From an uncultured Spirochaetales bacterium (lineage in GTDB: Bacteria > Spirochaetota > Spirochaetia > Sphaerochaetales > Sphaerochaetaceae): a stretch of 64,000 bases of DNA. Position numbers and translations under genes: made by a program. The notes beneath the pieces were generated by a model that saw only the letters and a list, made by a program, of their open reading frames with translations, was not told the origin of the DNA and made no database searches. Of this stretch, positions 24,208 through 33,573 are shown piece by piece (positions within the stretch are counted from its first letter, which is position 1; every line of letters begins with the position of its first letter). Location of the stretch: positions 1 to 64,000 of the forward strand of contig CASFTW010000006.1 of the NCBI GenBank assembly GCA_949297785.1, in the 5' to 3' direction.

Positions 24208-25731
24208 TTACACAATTCCGTTTCTGGCGTAATATTCTTCCATTTGCCGTGATACTTCCTCGACAAGCCTGTCAATGCCGGCAAGCTCAAGCTGTTCTCT
24301 GTATTCTGCAATCGCAGCATCCACATCATCAACAATACCTATGTTGATAGGATAGCCATACTGCTGTACAACCTGATTAACTGCAGCAAGCTCACTTTGC
24401 ACTGCTGAATAATCAATTGATGCGGCTCCGAACTTATTATCAACCTCAATTGACTGGAGATAAGCAATCAGATCATCATAACCGTCCCATACACCCGCAT
24501 CATTTCTCATAAGGTTCTGGACTCTCATCGCATATTGTGCACCGCTCATGCTGTGGTTGCTGACAGATGCAGGATCCATGCCTTCTGCAGGTTTAATAAG
24601 CTCCCCGTTCTCGGTAAGAGAATAATGATAACCTTCTATTCCGTACATCCACAAATCGAACAGCTCCTGATCTGTTTTTATAAGTTCAAGCACACGCAAC
24701 GCTCTTTCGGCATTCTCAGAAGAAGCTGGAATCGCAAAGCCGTCTCCGGTCATCGGATAAATATATGAATATCCTGTAAGTTCTGCGAGAGGCCAGTATG
24801 CACATTCCGCATCAGGAAGTTTCTGCTTCATGTACCCCATCATGTTTTTTGCACCGTCAGCATTAGCCTGGGTCACAGCACTTGTTCCGACCTGGATGCT
24901 GCTCCATGGATCCATTGTGCTGGATAATGCATTTGAGCTCCAGTATCCCTTATCAGCCCAGTCCTTCATTCTGTGTGCCCATTCAACATATTCATCTGTA
25001 AACGGATATGCGAGGATGTCATGTATTTCGTCATAGCTTTTAACGACTACTATGGAAGTGGTTGAGGCGGCAATCGGTTCAAATCCGTAATTTGCCATGA
25101 ACATCTGGAAAAGTGCCTGTTCGGGATTACCGTCGATAACTCTTATTCCTTCCTCGTTCTGAACAATTGCATCTGCATACTGCTCAAATGTTTCCAGGCT
25201 GTTAATCTCATCGATTCCGTATTTGTGAGCAAGATCAAGACGGTAGAAAATTCCATTCTGAACAAAATTTGATACATATGAAGGGATCATATAAAGACGC
25301 CCATCAACCTCTGCCTGAGCTAATTGTTCCTGCGTAAAATAGCTGTAAACCGTCGGCATGTACTCAGGGAACAGATCCGTCACATCCATGAATGCACCAT
25401 CCGGCGCATATATGCTGTAAATATTGGGATTTACATACATAAGGTCGGCAGGCTCGCCTGTAGTCAGGATCAGCTGATACTGATTCAGATAATTATCCCA
25501 GCCGAGACAGGTCACATCAATTGTCGTATTGCACTTCTCACTCAGAATTTCATTGAACCTGTCCATCACCATTTCCGTATCCTTTCCGGAAGAACCAGAA
25601 CTGTAAAGAATAAGTTCGACAGGCTCAGCAAAAGGATCATCTGAAGATGAAGATGCTGTCTCACTGCTGCCACCCGCATAAAGCGACAGAGCAATCATAG
25701 CAATCAGAAAAACAGAAAACCATTTTTTCAT
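24208..25731 (-). CDS. ABC transporter solute-binding protein (LipO/YtcQ type)
   Basis: This 507-residue extracellular family 1 binding protein resembles those of LplB/YtcP importers for complex glycans. The signal peptide ends LYA before GGSSE and lacks a lipobox Cys, so signal peptidase I is the likely processor. GGAGGTAAAT precedes ATG 25731. It follows the GH59 gene on the same strand, and the two permeases are divergent at 28270-30132. No ATPase is encoded here, as is usual for this family, which shares an MsmX-like ATPase. A galactosyl glycan is the inferred ligand. Confidence 0.88.
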   Translation of the reverse strand: MKKWFSVFLIAMIALSLYAGGSSETASSSSDDPFAEPVELILYSSGSSGKDTEMVMDRFNEILSEKCNTTIDVTCLGWDNYLNQYQLILTTGEPADLMYVNPNIYSIYAPDGAFMDVTDLFPEYMPTVYSYFTQEQLAQAEVDGRLYMIPSYVSNFVQNGIFYRLDLAHKYGIDEINSLETFEQYADAIVQNEEGIRVIDGNPEQALFQMFMANYGFEPIAASTTSIVVVKSYDEIHDILAYPFTDEYVEWAHRMKDWADKGYWSSNALSSTMDPWSSIQVGTSAVTQANADGAKNMMGYMKQKLPDAECAYWPLAELTGYSYIYPMTGDGFAIPASSENAERALRVLELIKTDQELFDLWMYGIEGYHYSLTENGELIKPAEGMDPASVSNHSMSGAQYAMRVQNLMRNDAGVWDGYDDLIAYLQSIEVDNKFGAASIDYSAVQSELAAVNQVVQQYGYPINIGIVDDVDAAIAEYREQLELAGIDRLVEEVSRQMEEYYARNGIV

Positions 25732-25763
25732 ATTTACCTCCAAAATATAGCTTGATACCTTAA

Positions 25764-28019
25764 TCAACACAATTCACCGTCTGTTTCTATTGCGTTTATG
25801 CAGACAGCAGTCCCCTGTGAATCCGCATTCTTTTCTCCCAGCACATCGATCCTGACATCATGTTTTTCTTGAGAAAGATCGTTAACCGAGAAAATGCTGA
25901 CCCGGGATCTGGGTGACATTGAGAACTGATCTGCTGATCCATATTCTTTTCCATCAATATAGACAGCGGATTTGCCAAGACCTTCTCCCTGAATGCCGAT
26001 GACACTCAAACTTGTCCCGGAAAAGGAAAATGTAATATTTTCGCCTCTCCTTCCGGCGCTCAGCAGTGTTCTGAAATAATTATCGGGATTTGATCCTGCC
26101 TCACTCCAGCCGGAAGAACATTTTATACGGCTGTCAAGGATATTAAACCGTCTGCATGCCGCAGGAAGCTTTCCAACCGGCTCTATGCTGAAATCAGAAA
26201 AGCTGACAAGGCTATAGCTGCTGCCGATTACAATATTACCGCTTGAAAGTGCGTGATCCGTTACTTCCGCAATATTATTTCTATCAATGGAAGCATAAAC
26301 TTTTTCATAGACGCTTTTCACGGAAACTGTATGCCATGACAAAGGATTGAAATTATCAATACAGCCGGCACGCAATGCTGTAAAACCATTTGAAAGCAGC
26401 CATCTTCCATCTTCATACAGTCTGAGATTATAACTCTGCGGAAAATCCCAGCGTGCAGGTGCCCAGTTCGCTCTCAGGCCAAGCATTACATAATTTTTAC
26501 AGGCGGACTGGCTGAGCTCCTCAAACCTGAATCTTATGGTTGTAATGCAATTTGTCAGTAATTCACTGCCAAGCAAGGTAAAAGGCGGAGGGGTGGGACG
26601 GCGTTCCCAGTCCACAGGTTTCAAATCACGCGTAATGACCTGCTGAAGACATTTCCTGCCATCAGATTCTCCGATTTCAAAAGCGCCTCCCTGATCAACA
26701 GCATAACAAGGCTGGGCTCCTTTCTCATAAGTCGAAAAATCATCTGAATACGGAAGAATGAAATCAGACTGCGGGGGAATCGATAAGTAATCAGAACCTT
26801 TTCTCTGACCGCTGGTTGTTGTCAGAGTGACAATACTTTTCCCCGGTATTGCAAGACTGAATTTACCGCCTTTTCTAATCAGATCGCTAATTCTGATGAA
26901 CTGTTTTTCTTCATTTGTAATCCAGCATTTGAGAACTGAAATATCAAAGCCTGATATATCAATGCATATTTCTTCTTCTGTCTCTCTCAGATTGAGAAGA
27001 ATAATGCTCAGTCCACTGTTTTCAGGATCCTTCAGACATAGTGAGCTTATTCCGTAGGAAGAAGTACAGGCACAGTCTATGAATCTCCATCCGGGTTTTG
27101 CAAATTGCGTAAAGTGTGCAGTGACCCACAATCCCGGTTCAATTGTATAATGTCCGCTCCAGGGACTGTCGGCAGCAAGAATGGCCTTATATGAATAAGG
27201 CACGCTATCGTACATAGACTCTATAACCGGGTGCATCACATATTGAACCATGCGGCCTGACACATATGACCGTATAATCTTATAGGCCATCATAAGAGCA
27301 TATTCAAATTTGTTCCTGAACGGGGCCAGATCCTCGGTATTGAATATCGGCAATCCGCAATCCTTTGCTTCCTGCGGACTGTCCTGCTTGTAATGTCTTG
27401 TAATGGCAGCAAGAGTATTACGCAGATCAGGATTCCCCTGCACCATTGCCGCAATATTCCATTCCTCTGTACTGTCTGCACCTGTAAGGCAGACATTGCT
27501 GAAACCGTCTCTGTCCAACCCGGGGCGCAAGATATCAACAACCCAGGGAATATCATAATCACCTTCATTCTCATCAGGAGCAAGATAGTCAAAATCCAGA
27601 TTGTATTTATCTTTTGCGCCTCTAAGAAAATTAAGATAATAAAGATATTTGTCATTATAACTTCCGGTCGTCCATGCAGGAGTACCCCACCGTATCGCGT
27701 CAAGGATAATGGCAGCATTACGGTCTTTTGCCGCTCTTGCCATTTTCAGGCCGACACCTCTGCTGATATCAAAGTCAGAACGGCTTCTCATGTGGCTTGG
27801 CTCTGTTCCTCCGGTACCATTCGCATCTGATCCGATTTCAACTTTAAGTGTGTGGAAACTTGCACCGAATGAAGGGAGGAAAAGAAGATCAAGGATGTCT
27901 TCTCGTATATTCTCCGGATAATCATATAACAAACGGGACATTCCATTGCTTGTAACCGCTCCGATTCCTTTGAATTCAAGTCCATTATTATGGAAATCAA
28001 TATGCAGATTTTCCGCCAT
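25764..28019 (-). CDS. GH59 galactosylceramidase-like glycoside hydrolase
   Basis: This 751-residue GH59-family protein resembles animal galactocerebrosidase along most of its length. The N-terminus holds KGIGAVTSNGMSRLLYDYPE and FGASFHTLKVEIG...GTEPSHM. The catalytic acid/base is Glu152 (DENEGD) and the nucleophile Glu229 (FNTEDL), aligned to human WNER and SSEDF. SPWSGHY and FAKPGW are also conserved. Beta-sandwich domains follow. No signal peptide is visible, so it appears cytoplasmic. It should release beta-galactose from imported glycans or glycolipid fragments. ACAAAGGAGG precedes ATG 28019. Confidence 0.88.
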   Translation of the reverse strand: MAENLHIDFHNNGLEFKGIGAVTSNGMSRLLYDYPENIREDILDLLFLPSFGASFHTLKVEIGSDANGTGGTEPSHMRSRSDFDISRGVGLKMARAAKDRNAAIILDAIRWGTPAWTTGSYNDKYLYYLNFLRGAKDKYNLDFDYLAPDENEGDYDIPWVVDILRPGLDRDGFSNVCLTGADSTEEWNIAAMVQGNPDLRNTLAAITRHYKQDSPQEAKDCGLPIFNTEDLAPFRNKFEYALMMAYKIIRSYVSGRMVQYVMHPVIESMYDSVPYSYKAILAADSPWSGHYTIEPGLWVTAHFTQFAKPGWRFIDCACTSSYGISSLCLKDPENSGLSIILLNLRETEEEICIDISGFDISVLKCWITNEEKQFIRISDLIRKGGKFSLAIPGKSIVTLTTTSGQRKGSDYLSIPPQSDFILPYSDDFSTYEKGAQPCYAVDQGGAFEIGESDGRKCLQQVITRDLKPVDWERRPTPPPFTLLGSELLTNCITTIRFRFEELSQSACKNYVMLGLRANWAPARWDFPQSYNLRLYEDGRWLLSNGFTALRAGCIDNFNPLSWHTVSVKSVYEKVYASIDRNNIAEVTDHALSSGNIVIGSSYSLVSFSDFSIEPVGKLPAACRRFNILDSRIKCSSGWSEAGSNPDNYFRTLLSAGRRGENITFSFSGTSLSVIGIQGEGLGKSAVYIDGKEYGSADQFSMSPRSRVSIFSVNDLSQEKHDVRIDVLGEKNADSQGTAVCINAIETDGELC

Positions 28020-28122
28020 TGATACGACCTCCTTTGTGCAGTTTCCTTTGCACATATTCAGTATGTAAGGGGCTTTGTTCTCCTGTCTATTTGAAATAAG
28101 AGATATTATTGGACAAAAGAGA

Positions 28123-28239
28123 TTAAACTTTTTAATTATTTACAAAGCAAATAATTACTAATTTTAGTAAAAGTCAGGCAAGACAATAATCTCCCATATT
28201 TCAAATTGCAGAATTCCATATGCGATTTAAACTTTTTAA
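28123..28239. promoter_or_regulatory. Duplicated TTAAACTTTTTAA element in the divergent galactoside promoter region
   Basis: The 13-mer TTAAACTTTTTAA (TTAAA and TTTAA arms) occurs exactly twice, at 28123-28135 and 28227-28239, with starts 104 bp apart, close to ten helical turns. The pair sits between the divergent GH59 and permease genes. It may be the binding site of the AraC regulator. I could not assign the -10 and -35 boxes. Confidence 0.55.
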
Positions 28240-28269
28240 CAGATAAGGAAGGCTATCAAGGAGGCGGAA

Positions 28270-29208
28270 ATGAAAAAAAGAACAGATAATAATTACAATA
28301 TAATCAGACAGCCGTTATTAAAAAACAAGACATTATGGGCAATGCTGACACCATCAATCATTTATTTCATTGTATTTGCCTATATTCCCATGTGCGGAAT
28401 ATGGCTTGCTTTCACAAAATTTGACTTCCGCCTCGGGTTTTTCAAAAGTCCGTTTGTCGGATTGAGCAATTTCACATATCTGTTCAAAAGCGGAATATTC
28501 GCACGCCTTTTGAAAAATACAATCCTTTATAACCTTGCATTCCTGCTTGCCGGCAATGTAATGCAGATCATATGTTCAGTATTTCTAAGTGAATTGAAAA
28601 ACCGCAGATTTGTAAAACTGAGTCAGTCGCTGATCTTTCTACCCTATTTCATTTCTTATGTTCTTATCGGTCTGTTCTCATATGCTCTTTTCAATGTTGA
28701 CAACGGTGTAATCAACACAATTCTGCGGTCAATTGGACTGGAAGAATACAATTTCTACTTAAAGCCGGAAGCCTGGCCCTTCATAATTATAGCCGTTCAG
28801 GTCTGGAAAGGACTGGGATACGGCAGTGTTGTATATCTTTCTGTCATAAGCGGCATTGATCAGGAAATATACGAGTCGGCACGTATAGATGGTGCGACAA
28901 AATGGCAGCAGATAACAAAGATCACGCTTCCAATGATAAAGCCGACTTTCGTTCTGCTCGTTATGTTCAATCTGGGAAGCATTCTGAAAGGACAGTTCCA
29001 GCTGTTCTACCAGCTTATAGGAAATAACGGACTGCTTTACAATGCCACAGACATTATTGACACATATGTGTACAGAGCTCTCACAGTCAACTTTGATATA
29101 GGAATGGGATCAGCCGCAGGTGTGTTCCAATCAGTCTTCGGCTGCATTCTGGTGCTCACCGTAAACGCAATCGTAAAACATTACAATGAAGAACTGGCTC
29201 TTTTCTGA
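28270..29208 (+). CDS. ABC transporter permease (LplB type)
   Basis: This 312-residue inner-membrane permease has about six helices and the EAA loop ESARIDGATKWQQITKITLPMIKP, which contacts the ATPase. It belongs to the carbohydrate uptake-1 family, LplB/YteP group. AAGGAGGCGG precedes ATG 28270. It forms an operon with the second permease 15 nt downstream and should work with the binding protein at 24208. Confidence 0.9.
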   Translation: MKKRTDNNYNIIRQPLLKNKTLWAMLTPSIIYFIVFAYIPMCGIWLAFTKFDFRLGFFKSPFVGLSNFTYLFKSGIFARLLKNTILYNLAFLLAGNVMQIICSVFLSELKNRRFVKLSQSLIFLPYFISYVLIGLFSYALFNVDNGVINTILRSIGLEEYNFYLKPEAWPFIIIAVQVWKGLGYGSVVYLSVISGIDQEIYESARIDGATKWQQITKITLPMIKPTFVLLVMFNLGSILKGQFQLFYQLIGNNGLLYNATDIIDTYVYRALTVNFDIGMGSAAGVFQSVFGCILVLTVNAIVKHYNEELALF

Positions 29209-29223
29209 AAAGGAGATGCGATA

Positions 29224-30132
29224 ATGAAAAAAATAAATTATTCCACAGTACGCCCTGACAAAGGAACAAAATCATTTACAGTACTCGGATATGCCGTAAT
29301 GACTGTCATAACGATTATCTGTTTCATACCGTTCTGGCTCATAATATCAGCAAGCATAAGTGACGAACACACGATTCTTGTGGAAGGATTCAAATTATGG
29401 CCGTCGGAAATTTCATTTGATGCATATCGTTCAATCTTCCAGGATTCGTCCAGCATTTTCGAATCGTATGCAGTTACACTCATAGTAACTGCTGCCGGAA
29501 CAGCGTCAGCGCTTCTTCTGACATCAATGACGGGATATGTACTCACAAGGCAAGATTTCAAAGCAAGAAACAAAGTTTCATTCTTTATTTACTTTACAAC
29601 ACTGTTCAGCGGCGGAGTGATACCCTCTTACATTCTTATTGTCAAATATCTCCAGCTGAAAAACACTCTATGGGCGCTTATTCTTCCATGTCTGCTCAGT
29701 CCATGGAACATATTTCTCATGCGGAATTTCATGAAATCAATTCCATACAGTCTTATCGAAGCTGCAAAAATCGACAGTGCTGGAGACCTTCAGATATTCA
29801 CACGGATAGTATTGCCTCTCAGCAAGGCAGGGCTTGCCACTGTAGGGCTTTTCCTTGCTCTCAATTACTGGAATGACTGGTACCATGCAAGTCTGTACAT
29901 TACAAAAGAAAATCTTTATCCGTTACAGTATCTGCTTTACAGGATGCTTTCCAATGCAGAATACATGAAACAGGCAGCAGAAGCCGGTCTCTTCCTCGGC
30001 ACTGAGACTTTACCAAGTGAAACACTTAAAATGGCAACGGCAATTGTCGTCACAGGCCCTATACTTCTTGTATATCCGTTTGTACAGAAATACTTCGTAA
30101 AAGGAATAATGATCGGAAGTGTCAAAGGCTAA
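29224..30132 (+). CDS. ABC transporter permease (YtcP type)
   Basis: This 302-residue partner permease has six predicted helices and the EAA loop EAAKIDSAGDLQIFTRIVLPLSKAG. The C-terminal YPFVQKYFVKGIMIGSVKG is typical of the YtcP group. AAAAGGAGATG precedes the start. The operon ends at a hairpin shared with the convergent htpG. Confidence 0.9.
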   Translation: MKKINYSTVRPDKGTKSFTVLGYAVMTVITIICFIPFWLIISASISDEHTILVEGFKLWPSEISFDAYRSIFQDSSSIFESYAVTLIVTAAGTASALLLTSMTGYVLTRQDFKARNKVSFFIYFTTLFSGGVIPSYILIVKYLQLKNTLWALILPCLLSPWNIFLMRNFMKSIPYSLIEAAKIDSAGDLQIFTRIVLPLSKAGLATVGLFLALNYWNDWYHASLYITKENLYPLQYLLYRMLSNAEYMKQAAEAGLFLGTETLPSETLKMATAIVVTGPILLVYPFVQKYFVKGIMIGSVKG

Positions 30133-30140
30133 AATACAGA

Positions 30141-30164
30141 AAAGCTCCCCGCAATGGAGAGCTT
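30141..30164. terminator. Bidirectional terminator between permease operon and htpG
   Basis: A 7-bp stem AAAGCTC / GAGCTTT with a 10-nt loop lies between convergent genes, with modest U-tracts on either side. Confidence 0.65.
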
Positions 30165-30192
30165 TCTGCAGTGTTCCGTGTCATTATACAGC

Positions 30193-32076
30193 TCAGCTGA
30201 GGAGGCTTGTGACATCCTTCACGTAGGCTGCAGGATCTTTCGGCATGATGCCTTCGGCAAGGTAAGCCTGTGCAAGAATGACGGAAGCAAGACGGCTGAT
30301 GTACTCCTCGTCGTCGCTTGAATCGATCTTTCTGATGATCGTATTGCCGGCATTGACTTCGAGAATGGGCTTGATCTCCGGCATCTCCTCGCCGCCACCC
30401 ATCTGCTTCAGGATCTTCTGCATCTGGATGGACGGGTCATTCTCATCCATCACGATGACGGCGGCACTGTCGGCTGAGAGACGGTCTGAGATGACAACAT
30501 CTTTTACCGCACCTCCGAGAGCCTTCTTGAGTTTCTCCACAAGCTTGCTCTCTTCCTTCTTCTCATCCTCGGTTTTCTCCTTCTTATCCTTCAGGTCATC
30601 GATGGCACCGCTCTTGTTGATGGCCTTGAGCGGAAGATCCTTGTAATCATGGACCATTTCAACAACGATGTCATCGATGTCATCATCCATGATGAGAACC
30701 TCATAACCCTTCTCCTTGTAAGTTGCGAGCAGAGGACTGCTACGCAGAATATTCTCCTTGCCGCCTGTAATGTAATAGATGGCACTCTGTCCGTCCTTCA
30801 TCCTTTCCTTGTATGCAGCAAGGGATGTATAGCCTTCCACTTCACTTGACTTGTAGCGCACCAGCTCGAGAAGAGTCTCCCTGTTCGCATAATCCCCATA
30901 CAGTCCTTCCTTGAGCGGTCTGTTGTACTGTGTGATGAACTTTGTATAAAGCTCGGGATTGTTCTCGCTTATCTTCTTGAATTCACCAAGCAGTTTCTTC
31001 ACGGAGCCGTTTCTGATTGCGCTCATTATCTTGTTCTCCTGGAGAATCTCGCGGGAGACATTGAGAGGAAGGTCCTCACTGTCGATTATACCGCGCACGA
31101 AACGGAGGTAGGTCGGAAGAAGTTCTTTATCGTCATCAGTGATATACACTCTCTTCACATAAAGCTTCACACCGGGGCGGTAATCGGCATAGTACATGTC
31201 GAAAGGAGCCTTTGCAGGGATATAGAACAGTGTTGTATATTCCGTGGCACCCTCGGCATGAGTGTGGATATAGAAAAGAGGATCCTCGCTGTCGGAATAA
31301 TTGTTCTTGTAGAATTCCTTGTACTCCTCATCCTTGATTGAACTCTTGGATCTGGTCCACAGTGCGGATGCGCTGTTTATCTGCTCCCTCTTATGCTCAG
31401 TCTCCTTCACAGGATTGCCTTCGCTGTCCTTCTCATCCTTGTAATGTTCCTGATCATACTCAAGATAGATAGGATAGGCGATATGATCGGAATACTTCTT
31501 GATCAGAGTCTCAAGCTGCCAGCGGTTCGCATATTCTTCTCCGTCCTCATTGAGATACAGGATGATATCGCTGCCCTGCTCATTTCTCTCGGCATCGCTG
31601 ACGGAATAAGTGGCCTTGCCTTCGCTTTCCCAGCGGAAAGCCTTCTCTTCCCCTGCCTTTCTTGAAATGACAACAACCTTCTTTGCAACCATGAAGGCTG
31701 AATAGAAACCTACACCGAACTGTCCGATGAGATTGCTGTTCTTCTTAGCATCCTCTCCGAGAGACGAGAGGAACTTGCGTGTTCCGCTTGATGCGATCGT
31801 TCCCAGGTTGTTGTTGAGCTCCTCCTCGTCCATGCCGATACCGTTATCGCTGATGGTGAGGGTTTTCGCGATGCTGTCGAATGTGATATTGATGCAGGGA
31901 TCAAAGCTGAAACCTTTGAGCTTCTCATCAGTGAGGCTCAGATACTTCAGTTTGTCTATGGCATCGGATGCGTTTGAAATGAGTTCCCTCAAGAAGATTT
32001 CCCTGTTTGAGTACAGAGAATGGATAATAAGGTTCAGAAGATCACTGACCTCTGTCTTGAATTGTTTTTTTCCCAT
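30193..32076 (-). CDS. htpG: Molecular chaperone HtpG (Hsp90)
   Basis: This 627-residue cytoplasmic Hsp90 has the GHKL ATPase motifs LISNASDAIDKLK, DNGIGM, IASSGT and GQFGVGFYSAF at the N-terminus, the middle-domain catalytic loop (SEDLPLNVSRE) and the C-terminal dimer domain. A Lys/Glu-rich stretch (DDLKDKKEKTEDEKKEESK) is the usual linker-like insertion. GGGGAGAAT precedes ATG 32076. The length is normal and no key residue is missing. Confidence 0.97.
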   Translation of the reverse strand: MGKKQFKTEVSDLLNLIIHSLYSNREIFLRELISNASDAIDKLKYLSLTDEKLKGFSFDPCINITFDSIAKTLTISDNGIGMDEEELNNNLGTIASSGTRKFLSSLGEDAKKNSNLIGQFGVGFYSAFMVAKKVVVISRKAGEEKAFRWESEGKATYSVSDAERNEQGSDIILYLNEDGEEYANRWQLETLIKKYSDHIAYPIYLEYDQEHYKDEKDSEGNPVKETEHKREQINSASALWTRSKSSIKDEEYKEFYKNNYSDSEDPLFYIHTHAEGATEYTTLFYIPAKAPFDMYYADYRPGVKLYVKRVYITDDDKELLPTYLRFVRGIIDSEDLPLNVSREILQENKIMSAIRNGSVKKLLGEFKKISENNPELYTKFITQYNRPLKEGLYGDYANRETLLELVRYKSSEVEGYTSLAAYKERMKDGQSAIYYITGGKENILRSSPLLATYKEKGYEVLIMDDDIDDIVVEMVHDYKDLPLKAINKSGAIDDLKDKKEKTEDEKKEESKLVEKLKKALGGAVKDVVISDRLSADSAAVIVMDENDPSIQMQKILKQMGGGEEMPEIKPILEVNAGNTIIRKIDSSDDEEYISRLASVILAQAYLAEGIMPKDPAAYVKDVTSLLS

Positions 32077-32194
32077 ATTCTCCCCTTATATTTCTAAGCA
32101 AGATTGTTTTCAAATGGCAAAGATAATAAAGACGGCAGGATGAGGCAAGGGAACATGGGATGAAATTCAGGTGAACATTCATTTGTAACCCGCA

Positions 32195-32211
32195 CTAACT
32201 TTAGTTGTTAG
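32195..32211 (+). promoter_or_regulatory. Candidate operator of the ROK regulator
   Basis: CTAACTTTAGTTGTTAG holds outer arms CTAAC / GTTAG and an inner AACT / AGTT palindrome. It lies about 45 nt upstream of the ROK start. ROK/XylR repressors often bind TTAGTT-type inverted repeats, so autoregulation is plausible. Confidence 0.45.
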
Positions 32212-32255
32212 AGTATTGTAATTCATTTATGATTGCACAGGGAGGACAAAAAAGG

Positions 32256-33398
32256 ATGCTGAACTTCTCAAAACCGGAGAATGCAAGATATATAAACAGA
32301 CTGAAAGTCGTGAACGCACTGAGGGCGAAAAGCGGACTCTCGCGCGCCCAGCTTGCAAAGGAAATCAACATAAACAAAGTCTCCATGGGTGAAATCGTGC
32401 AGGGTCTTGTTGACGAAGGCATCATCACAGAAGGCGTGAAGCAGGAGAGCGCAAAAGGACGGCCCGGCACATGTCTTTCGCTCAACGAGTCCCATGCATC
32501 CGCAATCGGAGTGGACATAAGCACAAGAGTGATAACGATCACCCTTTTCTCCCTTCTCGGCACACCCATACGAATGGAGCGCTATCCCAGCAGCGACTTC
32601 ACCTGTGACACCGATTATTTCGACACCATAAACGCTGCAGTGGAGAAATTCACATCATTCTCCGCATCTCCCGTCATCGGAATGTGCATTGCACTGAATG
32701 CCAATATTTCACCGGAAGGAAGAATAACATCATCTTTCCTGCCTCTGCTTAATGACAACAGCCATTTCATCTCCCTCTTCTCCGGCTACCCTTTCCCTGT
32801 CATACTTGCCCCCGCCCTGATCTGTGCGGCGGAAGCCGAACGCTTTTATTTTGAATCCACGCTTGAGAACATGCTTTTCATAAACTGGGGAGAGCACCTG
32901 TCATCGGCGCTCATACTCAGAGACAGGATCATCCCTTCAATGAACTTCGCCCACATCCCCATGCTGAAAAGAAACGTGTGTCACTGCGGCTCTGTAGGCT
33001 GTCTTGAGACAATTGCGTCGGGCTACGGGCTCAGGCTTGAGTCCGAAAGGGAATTCGGAGTCAGCATGACAGGACGTGAGATGATAAAGCAGAAAGACAA
33101 ATGCAGTGCCATACTCATGCGGGCAGCAGAAGCCCTTGCCAAGGCTCTTGTCTTCTCGCTGTGCGCAACAGGCGCAAATGCCGCTCTGATAGGAGGCGGC
33201 CTGTCGAACCTTCCAGATGAATACTTTGCCTACATGCTTGACGTGTTCAGCAAAAGCGCAGCCGTTCCGTACAGGGACTTTCCGATCTACCGTTCATATT
33301 ACAAGGAAAAAGGAACGGTACAGGGCGCCGGGCTTACCGCGCTGGAAGAGTTCTTCTACAGAAAGAATCTCCTGCTCAAGCTGAACGATGCAGTGTGA
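32256..33398 (+). CDS. ROK-family transcriptional regulator (XylR/NagC type)
   Basis: This 380-residue protein has an N-terminal winged helix-turn-helix (LSRAQLAKEININKVSMGEIVQGLVDEGII) and a C-terminal ROK sugar-kinase-like domain with the zinc motif CHCGSVGCLET. The usual kinase signature looks weakened, as in regulator members. It probably senses a sugar or sugar phosphate; no target operon is adjacent. ATG 32256 is chosen because upstream in-frame ATGs precede the GGAGG at 32241. Confidence 0.85.
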   Translation: MLNFSKPENARYINRLKVVNALRAKSGLSRAQLAKEININKVSMGEIVQGLVDEGIITEGVKQESAKGRPGTCLSLNESHASAIGVDISTRVITITLFSLLGTPIRMERYPSSDFTCDTDYFDTINAAVEKFTSFSASPVIGMCIALNANISPEGRITSSFLPLLNDNSHFISLFSGYPFPVILAPALICAAEAERFYFESTLENMLFINWGEHLSSALILRDRIIPSMNFAHIPMLKRNVCHCGSVGCLETIASGYGLRLESEREFGVSMTGREMIKQKDKCSAILMRAAEALAKALVFSLCATGANAALIGGGLSNLPDEYFAYMLDVFSKSAAVPYRDFPIYRSYYKEKGTVQGAGLTALEEFFYRKNLLLKLNDAV

Positions 33399-33406
33399 AA
33401 AGACAC

Positions 33407-33435
33407 AAAAAAACCGCCTGATAACAACCGGGCGG
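33407..33435 (-). terminator. Candidate terminator for thpR
   Basis: A stem CCGCC / GGCGG is followed by TTTTTTT on the minus strand, about 140 nt past the thpR stop. On the plus strand the same hairpin directly follows the ROK gene but has no U-run. Confidence 0.55.
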
Positions 33436-33573
33436 CAACCTCCTTAGTCCCAAACATTGGGTTTGCAATCAGAACAGCAGTCACAACACAAAACCGTCTC
33501 TGTTCTTTATGTAGACATTATCGCACGCTTTTTCAAAGGGTGCAAATATTTTTTACGTTTTTTTCGAAATTGT

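Noticed and set aside
24208-25731. Lipoprotein call for the solute-binding protein
   Set aside because: No Cys follows the hydrophobic core (LYA then GGSSE), so there is no lipobox; the same holds for the protein at 46863.
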